In this document: one piece after another, positions 52,745 through 62,563 of the stretch
Position numbering within the stretch: position 1 is the stretch's first letter
Layout: every line of letters begins with the position of its first letter
From: CAWGMT01 sp963823675
GTDB taxonomy: Bacteria; Planctomycetota; Planctomycetia; Isosphaerales; Isosphaeraceae
DNA: 64,000 nt
NCBI GenBank assembly: GCA_963823675.1
Contig: CAWGMT010000011.1
Span: 248,001-312,000 of the forward strand
Direction of reading: 5' to 3'
Notes under the pieces: model-generated
The model's input: only the letters and a program-made list of their open reading frames with translations
Told to the model about the DNA's origin: nothing
Databases searched by the model: none
Made by a program: the position numbers and the translations under genes

Positions 52745-54739
52745 CTATCTCCCTGGCGCCAAGAGCGATTGAAGCTCCTCGACCGTCATCCCCGGCTTCA
52801 AGTCTCTCTGCTTCAGCCCGGGATAATCCGCCGCGTAGCGGTAGCTCCGGTAGAGCGCGTTCCCCAGGCTTGGCGGCCCGGCCGGCCCCCAGCCGTTGAC
52901 AAATTTAGAACTGATCTTCTCGAGTTGCTTGGCCTGATCACCCATGAGAATGCTGGCTAAGCGGGCGTCCGCTTCCTTCTGGAGACCATCCCGGATCTTC
53001 TTCTGCTCGGCGGTGACTTTCAGCAGGTTCTCGAGCGAGGCCGGTAGAAGACGAATGCCCTGGGGAGAAACATCTCCTCCCACGCCGCCGGGGCCGGCCT
53101 TGGTCGGGGGCTCTTGGAGCTGCTTGGTCTGGTCCGCGGTCAAGATTCGGGCGAGCTTTGATTCATATTCAGGCTGCAAGGCGTCGAGCCGCCGGTTCTG
53201 TTCGTCCGTGAGCTTCAGAGCCTGGCGGGTCGCGCCGGGCATGACTTCGACGAGACGGACCGCAGGCGCGGGACCACCCAGCGAGCCGCCTCGCACCGGG
53301 TTGACATATTTCCAGACAATTTCCTTACCGGGAGTCACTTCGAAGATCGTTCCGCTGGGACCGGAGCAAATCAGGGTATTTCCATTGGGAAGCCGGTTGG
53401 CTCCGGAAATGAATTCGGCGTAAAACTCCGAACGCTTGGGCGCGCTATAGCTCCACACGGGTTTATCAGGCCCGAAGGCCGTCCCGACCTTGTTTTCATA
53501 GCGCCCGTCCGGGCCCACCGGCAGAACCAGCTCGTCCACCGACGAGTAGGCGCCGCCGGTACGGCGGCTCCCGTTGTTGAAGACAAGCACGTGTCCGTCA
53601 CCCGGATGCCCCTTGGGAATCCAGTGCGTGTTGTGTTGCCCGAAGAGCTTCTGGTTCTTGGCGGTGCCGGCGCGATAGGCGCGAGGGTTTCCCCACCGAT
53701 AGAGCAAATCGCCGCCTCGGCCGTACTTGCCGCCCTTGTGTCCGGCCGCCTGCGCCGTGGTCGTGCCATGGTCGATGATCCAGAATTCGTTGAATTCGAG
53801 GACGTTGAGCAAGACCTGGTCGAGCTCGGCGTTATAGGCGACCGCGTTGCTGTGCATCCAGTCGGCGCGAACGGGGGCGGGCTTCCGGTTCGGGCTCGCT
53901 GAGCCCACGTAACCAATCGCCCTCAACTTTTCGAGCTCGTCCTTCTTGGCGACGATGGCCGCGATGGCGCCATCGCCAAAATTGACGTCAACCAGTTCCG
54001 GATGGGCGGCGACATCGCCGAAATTCGCCCGGGACGAATCGTGGTCTTGAATCAGATGATCCCAGACGTGCCATTCCCAGACGATCTTGCCGGTCGTCTT
54101 GCCGGCGGGCTGGATTTCGTAGATGCAATCGACCAGGAGCTGGCTCTGGCCGACAGTTTCAGGGCGCCGGCCGGCGGCTACGGCTTGCTCCGGTGACTTC
54201 TTGTCCCAGACGATCATGAGCACATTGCCGTTGGGCATTTTGAAGATGTCATGATGGGCCAGTTGCATGGTGCTGGCAAAGCGGTAGTCCCAGACCGGCT
54301 CGCCCTCGAAGGTAAATTCCTGAATGTGTCCAGCCGCGCCGGCACCGTCGCCGAAGGTTTGCTCGGCCAACCGGCCATAGCGAAGGAGGTGTCCATTCTC
54401 GAGAAGATAGACGCTCAGATTCCCAGGCGTCGCGCCCTCCCAGGTGCGAGTGACCCGTCCCTCCATATCGAGCAAATAGACCATCCTGGACATGATGGGC
54501 GCGAGCAGCGTGTAACCCTGATATGCACGCGGGTCGTTGACGATGAGCCCCGTTTTCAGCTTGGCCGGGTTGGACTTGGCCGTGGTCTGATCGGTCGCGC
54601 GACCTGCCGCCGGTTTGACCTGATCCTCTTGGGCCGCTCCGGCACATTGATCCCAACCGCTGATCGCCATCGATGCGATTGTCAGGAAGAGAGCAGCGAA
54701 TACTCCGCCGCGCACCGCTTTCCATTGGTCAATATGCAT
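52745..54739 (-). CDS. Exported ASST-like beta-propeller protein
   Basis: 664 codons from the ATG at 54739, with GGAGGT just upstream. Signal segment VFAALFLTIASMAISGW. The body contains LLDMEGRVTRTWEGATPGNL, LAHHDIFKMPNGNVLMIVWD, KIVWEWHVWDHLIQDHD, WMHSNAVAYNAELDQVLLNV and GQHNTHWIPKGHPGDGHVLV FNNG, the pattern of arylsulfotransferase-like (ASST) six-bladed propellers. The C-terminal ~150 residues contain two KLTDEQNRRLDAL-type helical repeats, as in planctomycete Spy-like proteins. Sulfotransferase activity is not proven; many homologues are only structural. Confidence 0.75.
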   Translation of the reverse strand: MHIDQWKAVRGGVFAALFLTIASMAISGWDQCAGAAQEDQVKPAAGRATDQTTAKSNPAKLKTGLIVNDPRAYQGYTLLAPIMSRMVYLLDMEGRVTRTWEGATPGNLSVYLLENGHLLRYGRLAEQTFGDGAGAAGHIQEFTFEGEPVWDYRFASTMQLAHHDIFKMPNGNVLMIVWDKKSPEQAVAAGRRPETVGQSQLLVDCIYEIQPAGKTTGKIVWEWHVWDHLIQDHDSSRANFGDVAAHPELVDVNFGDGAIAAIVAKKDELEKLRAIGYVGSASPNRKPAPVRADWMHSNAVAYNAELDQVLLNVLEFNEFWIIDHGTTTAQAAGHKGGKYGRGGDLLYRWGNPRAYRAGTAKNQKLFGQHNTHWIPKGHPGDGHVLVFNNGSRRTGGAYSSVDELVLPVGPDGRYENKVGTAFGPDKPVWSYSAPKRSEFYAEFISGANRLPNGNTLICSGPSGTIFEVTPGKEIVWKYVNPVRGGSLGGPAPAVRLVEVMPGATRQALKLTDEQNRRLDALQPEYESKLARILTADQTKQLQEPPTKAGPGGVGGDVSPQGIRLLPASLENLLKVTAEQKKIRDGLQKEADARLASILMGDQAKQLEKISSKFVNGWGPAGPPSLGNALYRSYRYAADYPGLKQRDLKPGMTVEELQSLLAPGR

Positions 54740-54744
54740 GCGAC

Positions 54745-55022
54745 CTCCGAGCCGATTTTTCCTGGCCTACACTCCATCGGATCCCCGCGCAAGTCCAGAG
54801 AGCGAGGCTACGCCTCTGCAAGCAACGATTGCAAGAGTTCTCCCCGACAATTCTCCCCGTAGGACCGTCCACCAAGGATTCCGCTCGACGAAGCGCAACA
54901 GGCTTTTCCAATGGTCGTCACGCCGTACCGGGAAACTCTTGAATCGTCCTTGGCACAGGTGCCCGGACGTCAATACTAATCACGTCCCGGTTTCCGTCCC
55001 CCGTCCCGGTTTCCGTCCCCTC
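54745..55022 (-). mobile_element. RAYT remnant with middle portion only
   Basis: On the minus strand, GHLCQGRFKSFPVRRDDHWK SLLRFVERNP (nt ~54,870-54,960) is the central part of a planctomycete REP-associated transposase, exactly the part missing from the elements at 28.3 and 32.7 kb. The end at 54,975-55,020 consists of two tandem copies of a GTCCCGGTTTCCGTCCCC motif next to TACTAATCACG, matching the ends of the other copies. Confidence 0.7.
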
Positions 55023-55026
55023 GGCT

Positions 55027-55815
55027 TCAATACCACAGCCGGGACAGATCGGCACGGTAGACCAGATACGGAACGACCCACAGAATCCCCAGGACTCTCC
55101 CCGACCGATCGATCCAGCTCGGCTTTGGCTTCCACGAGCCAGCGAGTAAGAGCACAAGCCACGCGCCCCCAACTGCCGCGGCGGCATAACCTTGCTGAAT
55201 CATGTGTACGTGGATGGCCCTGATGATATACCAGCCCGGCCAGTAACCGGAAGGGAGCGTGGGGGATGTTGGCAGCGACGGCAAGATACCACGCGGCTGG
55301 CTCGGTTGAGGCGCGGGCTGAGCAACGCTGCCTGAGCCCGGCGAACTGGCCGGCGTGGGGGCGCCGTAAGGGGAAGTCGTCTTCGCGGGCGGCGAGCTGG
55401 GCCCGATCGGAATCTTGACCCGGGGCAAGTTCACAGGCGGCATCGATGCTTGTGCCATCATGGATCGCAGCGACCAGATAACCTCGAACGGAATAATGCC
55501 CAGGAGCTGGACGACCAGGATCAGCGATGCCGCGCTGCACGCCGCCATCCCCGGCTGCCGTGCCAGCCTCCGGATTGGCGGCCTCGGCGGCCGTAGGCCG
55601 AGAATCACCAGGGCGAACGTCCACATCATCAGAAACGGATAGGCCCATTCGATTCCGCCCAGGACGCGAGATGTGAACCGTCCCACGAAAATCGCCCCCA
55701 GAGAGAACCTCCCTTCGGCGAGCAACATCCGCAGTAGCGCCAGCCCGGCCGCCGTCGCGGCCACCAGGATCATCGCGTCGAGCAGGGTGAACTTTCGCGT
55801 GGATTGAGCGTGCAT
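55027..55815 (-). CDS. Polytopic membrane protein, paralogue A
   Basis: 262 codons from the ATG at 55815 (MHAQSTRKFTLLDAMILVAA). About five membrane helices: DAMILVAATAAGLALLRML, WAYPFLMMWTFALVILGL, ACSAASLILVVQLLGIIPFE, AAVGGAWLVLLLAG and GRVLGILWVVPYLVYR. A cytoplasmic or periplasmic Ser/Pro-rich loop (KTTSPYGAPTPASSPGSGS) lies before the last two. It is ~60% similar by eye to the adjacent gene at 56,022; a tandem duplication. Function unknown. Confidence 0.65.
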   Translation of the reverse strand: MHAQSTRKFTLLDAMILVAATAAGLALLRMLLAEGRFSLGAIFVGRFTSRVLGGIEWAYPFLMMWTFALVILGLRPPRPPIRRLARQPGMAACSAASLILVVQLLGIIPFEVIWSLRSMMAQASMPPVNLPRVKIPIGPSSPPAKTTSPYGAPTPASSPGSGSVAQPAPQPSQPRGILPSLPTSPTLPSGYWPGWYIIRAIHVHMIQQGYAAAAVGGAWLVLLLAGSWKPKPSWIDRSGRVLGILWVVPYLVYRADLSRLWY

Positions 55816-56021
55816 AGGGACATCAGCAACCGCTGGAAACCGTCCGGGGCGTAACGATCGGCGCGGGCCTTTCACCGCGTTCATCCTCGGAAGCGGGATT
55901 CTCCAGAGGAGTTGCGATGGTGGGCGTATTGAGGCATGCGCTTGATCGTACCGCCGCAGGATCACCGTTGGAAAGCCGGTCGCCGCGCAGAAAAATACCG
56001 GATGCAAGACTGGTTACAGCT

Positions 56022-56855
56022 TCAATGCCAGAGCCGTGACAATTCGGCGTGGTAGATCAGATAAGGGACGAGCCACAAGAAACCGAGGACTCTCCCCGAG
56101 CGGTCGAGCCAGCTCGCTTCGGGCCGCCACCAACCGGCGAGTAAGAGCACAAGCCAGGCCCCCGCAACCCCGGCGGCGGCGTAGCCTCGCTGAATCATGT
56201 GCAGGTGCATCAGGTGCAGCGTCATGGCGATATACCGGCCAGCCAGAGTATCGTCGGCCTCAATCCGTAAGCCTGGAATCGAGGGAAAGATGCCGGGCGG
56301 CTGCCCTTGCTGTGGGAGGGAAGAGGCGGCGCCCGCCGAGGCCGGCGAATTGGGCGGCACTGGCGCGCCGTACCGTCCGTTGGTCTTTGCAGACGGCGAG
56401 CTCGAGCCGAGCGGTTTATTGATGGGGGGCAAGCTCGCACTCGGCGCCCTTGCTTGTGCGATCACGCTTCTGACACACCAAAAGACTTCGAACGGCACGA
56501 TGCCCAGGAGCTGTACGACCAGGATCAGCGATGCGGCGCTACAGGCCGCCATCCCCGGCTGCCGCGCCAACCTGCGGATTCGTGGCCTCGGCTGCCGTAG
56601 CCGGAGAATCACCAGGGCAAAGGTCCACAAGATCAGAAACGGGAAGACCGCTTCGATTCCGCTCAAGACGTAAGATTCGAACCGTCCATAAAAAAACGCC
56701 CCCCCAAAAAACCACCCTTGGGCAAGGTACATCCCCAGAAGAGCCAATCCGGCCGCCGTCGCGGCCATCAGGATAATCGCATCGAGCAGGGTGAATCTTC
56801 GCGTGGATGAAACAGGAATGCTCACCTTCAGGATCGGCAGCTCGGAGTCGCTCAC
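56022..56855 (-). CDS. Polytopic membrane protein, paralogue B
   Basis: 277 codons from a GTG at 56855 chosen because GGAGGT stands 6 nt upstream. STRRFTLLDAIILMAATAAG LALLGMYL begins the membrane domain; the order of helices, the Ser/Pro/Gln loop (KTNGRYGAPVPPNSPASAG) and the end WLDRSGRVLGFLWLVPYLIY all match paralogue A. A shorter relative lies at 31,395. Function unknown. Confidence 0.65.
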   Translation of the reverse strand: MSDSELPILKVSIPVSSTRRFTLLDAIILMAATAAGLALLGMYLAQGWFFGGAFFYGRFESYVLSGIEAVFPFLILWTFALVILRLRQPRPRIRRLARQPGMAACSAASLILVVQLLGIVPFEVFWCVRSVIAQARAPSASLPPINKPLGSSSPSAKTNGRYGAPVPPNSPASAGAASSLPQQGQPPGIFPSIPGLRIEADDTLAGRYIAMTLHLMHLHMIQRGYAAAGVAGAWLVLLLAGWWRPEASWLDRSGRVLGFLWLVPYLIYHAELSRLWH

Positions 56856-56980
56856 ACCGAGACCTCCACGTGCTGAACACCGATGATCTCCGCCTGCTCG
56901 ATGATGATCTGAAAAACGTGCTTTCCGCAAGAGATTCCAGCGCCGGCTCGGCGATGCGAGCGTTCCAATACGTCGCGTGA

Positions 56981-58564
56981 TCAGTTCTTCTGTTGTGGAT
57001 CTTTGGGGGAGAGACGCTCGGGCTTGATCTGCTCGCCGCCGTTGCGCGTCATCAAGGCGCGGAGGAGGTCGGGATCAATCGTCTTGCTCAAGGACACCAC
57101 AGCGCCGTCGGCGAAGGCGACATGGAACCCATCCTCGAACTGTCCACCGAGCTTCGGCAACGGCTTTTCGAGGTCGCTGTCGAAGGGAATATCCTCGGGC
57201 TTGGTCCAGGGAACAGGTTTGGCTCCCTCAACAACCATCAACGTGGTAGCCCTTTCGTCCGTAACATCGTCGTACCGAGTCCCCTGATCGTCTCCGAACA
57301 GGGCGCCCTGGCCGACCGGGACCTGATAATAAGTGGAATCCTTGGGCTCGCCCTTGCGAAGCACGGGGACGTAGACGGTCGGCATCTGGTGTAGGAGTGC
57401 CTTGTTATGGGCACTGTCCCACGGCTCGTCGAGGTGGAACTTGTCAAACAAGCCCTTCTCGCCGAGATAAGGGAGGAGCGCGACTCGCCAGCTCAGGATC
57501 GGCTTACCGTCCTTGCTGATTGCCGCGGCAGGAAACCGGCCGGCGTTGTTGTTGATGGCATTGTGCATGGCCAGGCTGATCATCCTGAGGTTGTGGACGC
57601 TTTGGCGCCGGGCTGTCTGCTGTTTCTCATCTATTCGTGCAAGCGGGGCTGCCGTCGCCGCCCCGGGACCGGGCGGCGTCGGCGTCTGGCCCATTGCAAG
57701 CAGGGCAATGCCTGACGTGACGATTCCCACTGCGAACACACCGATCAATGCAATTTTCAGTTTCGTCAAGGTCATCATTCTGATAACTCCTTGCGCTAGT
57801 TGAACCGTTGAAGCCGGAACCGCTCCGGCCAGCATCGCTTGGCTGCCCGCGACGTGCGTGGCGGCCTTGATTGTCGCCTCGGCCAGTCCAGAGGGGATTG
57901 CCACCCTTGCCGTTTCCTGGCCGAACATTGGGTCCGAAAGGGCGGCGGACAACGCAAAGCCGCGCCGGGTCAGGCGGTGGCGCAGCAGTTCCCGGGCGCG
58001 AGACACGCGAATACTGACCGTGCCAGTGGGACATTTGAGCACGCGAGCCGCCTCGGCGTGCGTCCGCCCTTCCAGGTGGCAGAGGATCACAACCGCGCGA
58101 TACTTTTGGGGCAGACGATCGATCTCTCTGTGCAGCGCGGCGATCTCCTCCTGTCGCGCCAGGTCGGCAACAGAGGTTTCCTTAATTTCCACAAGCTGGC
58201 CCTCTCGTCTGCGCTGCCGGGTCGCGTTTGCCTTGGCCCGCACGGCGACCCGCCGAGCCACGCCGTACAACCACGCGCCGAGCGTCTCGCGGCGGCGGAT
58301 CGAACTCGCCTTTCGTACCAGGATCAAGAAAGTTGCCTGAAAGGCGTCCTCGGCCGCATGCGAATCGGCCAAAACGCTTTGGCAGACCTTCCAGACCATC
58401 TGACCATGAAGCGCCATCAAGGCTGCAAACGCCGCCTCGGCTGCAGGGCCCTTTTGCGCGAGGAATTGCTCCAGAAGTTGGCGGTCTGTCATTCCAGTGG
58501 ACGAGCCAGCGCCGAAAAGCGTCTGGATCGACCAGAGAACCGTACCTTCGGATCCGCGTCTCAT
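56981..58564 (-). CDS. ECF sigma factor fused to membrane-anchored DUF1559-type domain
   Basis: 527 codons from the ATG at 58564. Region 2 lies at residues ~45-115 (LADSHAAEDAFQATFLILVR, LGAWLYGVARRVAVRAK); region 4 at ~140-200 (IDRLPQKYRAVVILCHLEGR, GTVSIRVSRARELLRHRL). A single helix (KIALIGVFAVGIVTSGIALL) follows, then a DUF1559/SBP_bac_10-like exported domain: VHNLRMISLAMHNAINNNAG RFP, WRVALLPYLGEKGLFDKF and FHVAFADGAVVSLSKTID. Sigma factors with such C-terminal membrane extensions occur in planctomycetes; the outer domain may sense envelope or pilin-like substrates and hold the sigma domain at the membrane. Confidence 0.85.
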   Translation of the reverse strand: MRRGSEGTVLWSIQTLFGAGSSTGMTDRQLLEQFLAQKGPAAEAAFAALMALHGQMVWKVCQSVLADSHAAEDAFQATFLILVRKASSIRRRETLGAWLYGVARRVAVRAKANATRQRRREGQLVEIKETSVADLARQEEIAALHREIDRLPQKYRAVVILCHLEGRTHAEAARVLKCPTGTVSIRVSRARELLRHRLTRRGFALSAALSDPMFGQETARVAIPSGLAEATIKAATHVAGSQAMLAGAVPASTVQLAQGVIRMMTLTKLKIALIGVFAVGIVTSGIALLAMGQTPTPPGPGAATAAPLARIDEKQQTARRQSVHNLRMISLAMHNAINNNAGRFPAAAISKDGKPILSWRVALLPYLGEKGLFDKFHLDEPWDSAHNKALLHQMPTVYVPVLRKGEPKDSTYYQVPVGQGALFGDDQGTRYDDVTDERATTLMVVEGAKPVPWTKPEDIPFDSDLEKPLPKLGGQFEDGFHVAFADGAVVSLSKTIDPDLLRALMTRNGGEQIKPERLSPKDPQQKN

Positions 58565-58683
58565 TCGCTTGCCCTTTTCATCACGATCGTCCTACCCTCA
58601 TAAAGTACAGACCGGGAGCATTTGCTTTCATCCTTTTGGAAATTCCCCCAGAGGTTTTCTCCCAGTAACGCCTACCACAGGAT

Positions 58684-58735
58684 CTATCTGACAGTTTCTT
58701 CTTGACACTGTCAGATAGACGCTATAATACTGTCA
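58684..58735 (+). promoter_or_regulatory. Consensus promoter with 12-bp operator for the MerR-type gene
   Basis: A perfect inverted repeat CTATCTGACAGT (58,684-58,695) / ACTGTCAGATAG (58,707-58,718) overlaps the -35 TTGACA (58,702-58,707). The -10 TATAAT is at 58,723-58,728, a 15-bp spacer. The -10 ends 6 nt before the ATG, so the transcript is predicted to be leaderless. A third half-site ACTGTCA overlaps the start codon. Confidence 0.75.
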
Positions 58736-59406
58736 TGAAGAACGGCGAACAATCGCTCTGGACGATCGACGAGCTTTCCAGCCGGGTGGCCCAGGCGCTC
58801 AAAGCCGGTTACGCGGGCGTGCCCAGCGGCCGGGTGCGCGATGTGCCCGACTTGCGGACGATCCGCTACTACACGACGCTCGGCCTCTTGGATCGGCCGG
58901 CGGCCATGCAGGGCCGGACGGCCCTCTATGGGCCCAGGCACCTGCTCCAGCTCGTGGCCATCAAGCGTTTGCAGGCGCGGGGGCTCTGCCTGGCGGCGGT
59001 GCAAGAGCGGGTGATCGGTCTGTCGAATGCCTCGCTGCGCAGGATCGCGGAGCTGTCCGCTCCCAAGCCAATGCCCGATCAATCCCCAGCGCGTGGCGAC
59101 TCGTTCTGGCGGTTGCCGGCGAAGACTCAAGCAAATCCCGGCCAGTTCGCGGCTCTTGACGCAGTACCCTGTGCAATCGGTTCCGAGAAAACTGTGCCGG
59201 CGTCGGCGGGCTCGGAATCACACACAATCCCACTCGGCGACGCCCTCGTGCTAAGGTTGACGACCCGGCGCGGCATCGGTGCGGACGACCTCCGCTCGAT
59301 CCGCTTGGCCGCGGCCTCGTTGATCGAGGTCCTGAGGCTCCGAGGGCTGATCGATACCGATACGGACACGGACACCGGACCCCAGAAACCAGGAGATGCA
59401 CGATGA
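58735..59406 (+). CDS. MerR-type regulator
   Basis: 223 codons from the ATG at 58735 (MKNGEQSLWTIDELSSRVAQ). A winged HTH with DLRTIRYYTTLGLLDRPAAM and ALYGPRHLLQLVAIKRLQAR is typical of MerR proteins. The C-terminal half contains a variable linker and a helix (RSIRLAAASLIEVLRLRGL) ending in DTDTDTDTG coded by a short DNA repeat. Its stop overlaps the next ATG (ATGA), so it is translationally coupled to the VIT-VWA-pseudokinase gene and probably senses or controls that product. The operator overlapping its own -35 suggests autoregulation. Confidence 0.8.
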   Translation: MKNGEQSLWTIDELSSRVAQALKAGYAGVPSGRVRDVPDLRTIRYYTTLGLLDRPAAMQGRTALYGPRHLLQLVAIKRLQARGLCLAAVQERVIGLSNASLRRIAELSAPKPMPDQSPARGDSFWRLPAKTQANPGQFAALDAVPCAIGSEKTVPASAGSESHTIPLGDALVLRLTTRRGIGADDLRSIRLAAASLIEVLRLRGLIDTDTDTDTGPQKPGDAR

Positions 59407-62400
59407 CGACGCCCCGCGCGCTGCCCCTGTTGGAAGAAGCATCCTGTCTTTCGGAAACCCCGCCTGGCGATGCCGGCTTCGGGGCGCTCGAGACCATCCG
59501 CGGCCGCTTGCCGCTTGCAGCCCTGGACGTGCACGGCCGGATCGACGGCCTGCTGGCTCAGGTGACGATGCGGCAGGTGTTCGTCAACGTCAACCACGAG
59601 CCCCTGGAGGCAACCTACATCTTTCCGCTGCCGGACCGGGCCGCCGTGACCGGCTTTCGCATGGAGGTGGCGGGCCGCGTGATCGAGGGCGTGTTGCAGG
59701 AGCGAGCACAGGCGCGCCGGGAATATGATCAAGCCTTGCGCCAGGGCCACCGCGCCACCATCGCCGAGGAGGAGCGTCCCGGCGTCTTCACGCTGCGCGT
59801 GGGCAACCTCATGCCCGGTGATCGGGCGGCCGTCGAGCTGACGATGGCTGGGGCCTTGCCTTATCTCGATGGCGAGGTCACGTTCCGCTTCCCGCTGGTG
59901 GTGGCTCCGCGCTACATTCCGGGCGTGCCGCTGGACGGGCCGTCGGTCGGCGACGGCGCGGCCGTCGATACCGACGCCGTGCCCGATGCCTCGCGGATCT
60001 CGCCGCCCGTGCTGCTGCCGAGCTTTCCCAGTCCCGTGCGGCTCTCGCTGGCCGTGGATCTCCACGACTCGGGCGTGCCCGCCGAGGACGTTCGCGTGAG
60101 CCTGCACGCCGTCTGCGAGGAGCCGGCACACGACGAGGGCATGCGCCGGATCATCCTCAAGCCCGGCGCGGCTCGACCGCGACTTCATCCTGCGATTCCG
60201 GCTGGGCGGCTCGGCCCTGCGGACCGCTTTCTCGCTGCATCCCGATGCTGGCTCGGGAGCTGACGGCGAAGGGACCTTCGCGCTCGCGATCGTGCCGCCT
60301 TTGCGCTCGCAAACCGAGGCCGGCGGAGACTCCTCCCGTCCACGGGATGTGGCACTGGTGCTCGATCGCTCGGGCAGTATGGCAGGCTGGAAGATGGTGG
60401 CGGCCCGCCGCGCGATGGCCCGGATGATCGACACCCTCACCGCAGCCGACCGGTTTCTCGTCCTGGCCTTTGACGATCGGATCGAGACGCCTCCCTATGG
60501 CGACTCGGGGCTGATCCCCGCGACAGACCGCAACCGCTATGGCTCGGTCGAGTTCCTGGGGAAACTCGAGTCCCGCGGCGGCACCGAAATTGCCGAACCG
60601 CTCAAGCTGGCCGTCAGTCGCCTGAGCGCGGCCGGCCGCGCGGGGGAAGGCGATCGCGCGCGCTGGCTGGAACGCGACCGGATCCTCGTCCTGGTGACCG
60701 ACGGCCAGGTTGGCAACGAGGATCAAGTTCTCGGGGCGATCGGATCGCAACTGGGAGGCATCCGCATCTTCACGCTGGGGATCGACCAGGCCGTGAACGA
60801 GGGGTTCCTGCGCCGCCTGGCCGAGCGCGGTTCCGCCGGCGGGTCGTGCGAGCTGGTCGAGTCGAACGAACGGCTCGACGCCGTGATGGAATCGATCCAT
60901 CGGCGGATCGCGACACCCGTCTTGACCGATGTCACGCTCGAGGAGGGCCAGGCGGGGCTCGAGCTCGTTGCCGATTCGCTCGTGCCCGCGCGGCCCCCCT
61001 GTCTCTTCGACGGCTCGCCTCTCCTGGTCCTGGGCCGGTACCGCGGCCGGCCGCATCGCGCGCTTCGAGTGCGGGCCATGATGGGCGATGGAACTGCCTG
61101 GTCCGAGGAAGTCACGCCAGTCGTGCGCGAGAACCCCGCGATCGCGTCAGCCTGGGCGCGCGGCCAGATCCGCCGGCTCGAAGACGACTATGCAGCTGGC
61201 CTGGGAGACCGGCAGGCACTGGAACGCTCCATCGTCGCCACGTCGCTGCGGTTTGGCGTCCTGTGCCGGTTCACAGCCTACGTCGCCATCGACCGCGCCG
61301 CGGTGGTCAACGAGGGAGGCAAAGCCCATCAGATCACCCAGCCGGTGGAAATGCCGGCGGGTTGGGCTGAGAGGAGCACGTTCGGCGCGATTCGTGCGGT
61401 TGCCGGCGGTGCAAGGCTGCCATCGCCGTCGGCCCGTTCCAGCTCACGTATCATGTCTGGGCCGGATCTGGCGATGTCGGCTCCAGTCGAGATCGCCGAC
61501 GCCTTCATGGAACCGCCTGCCTGCCTGCCACCCTCCAGCACGCCTCCGGAGGGAATCGTGCGGAGATCGCGGCACGGTAGGCTCCATCTGCCGACTTTCA
61601 AGAAGGGCCAAAGCCGCACAGAGGAACGCGTTCCTCCTCCCCCGTTCCAAACACCCAGCGCCGATGAGCTGGTCCGGCGGGCCGGCTTTGTGCTGCTGGA
61701 AGAAACCGGCCGCGACCACTACGGCACGATCCACAAGGCTCGGTGATCCGCGCGGGAAGCTGGTTGCGCTGCGGCTGCTCAAAAACCCGTTCGACGCCGG
61801 CAGTCCCCGGAAGCTCGCGATGCTGGAGAAGAAGCTGACCGCGCTGCGACATCCCGCCATCGTGCCGATTCTCCGGTTGATTGCCGAACCCGCGCCCACA
61901 AATCGAGTCGTCGCGATCGTCAGCGAATATGTGAGCGAGCCGACGCTGGAAAACTGGCGCGGCAAGGCCGAGCCGATCGACACTCTTGAGTCCTGCGCGT
62001 CTGGTGCTGGCTCTGGCCGAGGCGCTGCACCATGCCGCGCGGCGGGGCATGGTTCACGGTCTCCTCGCGCCTGAGCGAATCCGGATTGCTGCCGCCGGCG
62101 CGCCCGAATTGAAGAATTCGGCTTGGCCTCGCTGGGATGCCGGGTGGACGTCGCGGACGTCCACGGCTGGGCCTACGCCGCGCCCGAGCTCTTGCGCGCG
62201 AGCACCGCACCGCCAACCGAGCGGACCGACATTTACAGCTTGGCGGCGGTGTTGTACCGGCTCTTGACCGGCGAGCTTCCGGCGGGGCGAATCGAGTCGG
62301 GCCCAGGCGGTGGGAGACGGCAGGCTCGGGTCCGCGATCAATTCTGGAAAGCTGCCGCCGATGTCCAGTCACCGGGTACGACCAATCCCCAGATCCCCAC

Positions 62401-62563
62401 CGAGCTGCAAACCATCTGCGTGAAGGCGCTCGAGTCCGATCCCGCGGCCCGCTGCGCGTCGTGGGCTCAACTCATCGCCGACCTGCGGCGGTTCCTGGGC
62501 ATCAAACGGCCTGGCTGGCTCAAGCGGCGCGGGGAAGAATCGGCCCCGCCCCCATCGCCGTGA
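59403..62563 (+). CDS. VIT - VWA - pseudokinase fusion, several frameshifts
   Basis: From the ATG at 59403. VIT domain: RIDGLLAQVTMRQVFVNVNH EPLEATYIFPLP and GFRMEVAGRVIEGVL. After a one-base shift near 60,165 comes a VWA domain with MIDAS DVALVLDRSGSMAG, ILVLVTDGQVGNED and GGTEIAEPL. A kinase-like domain follows from ~61,690 with further one-base shifts near 61,745, 61,985 and 62,110. It has VALRLLKN instead of VAxK, MVHGLLAPERI instead of HRDLKPEN, and EFGLAS instead of DFG; GWAYAAPELL and DIYSLAAVLYRLLTGELP are normal. Repaired length ~1,050 residues. Probably a binding scaffold controlled by the coupled MerR protein. Confidence 0.75.
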
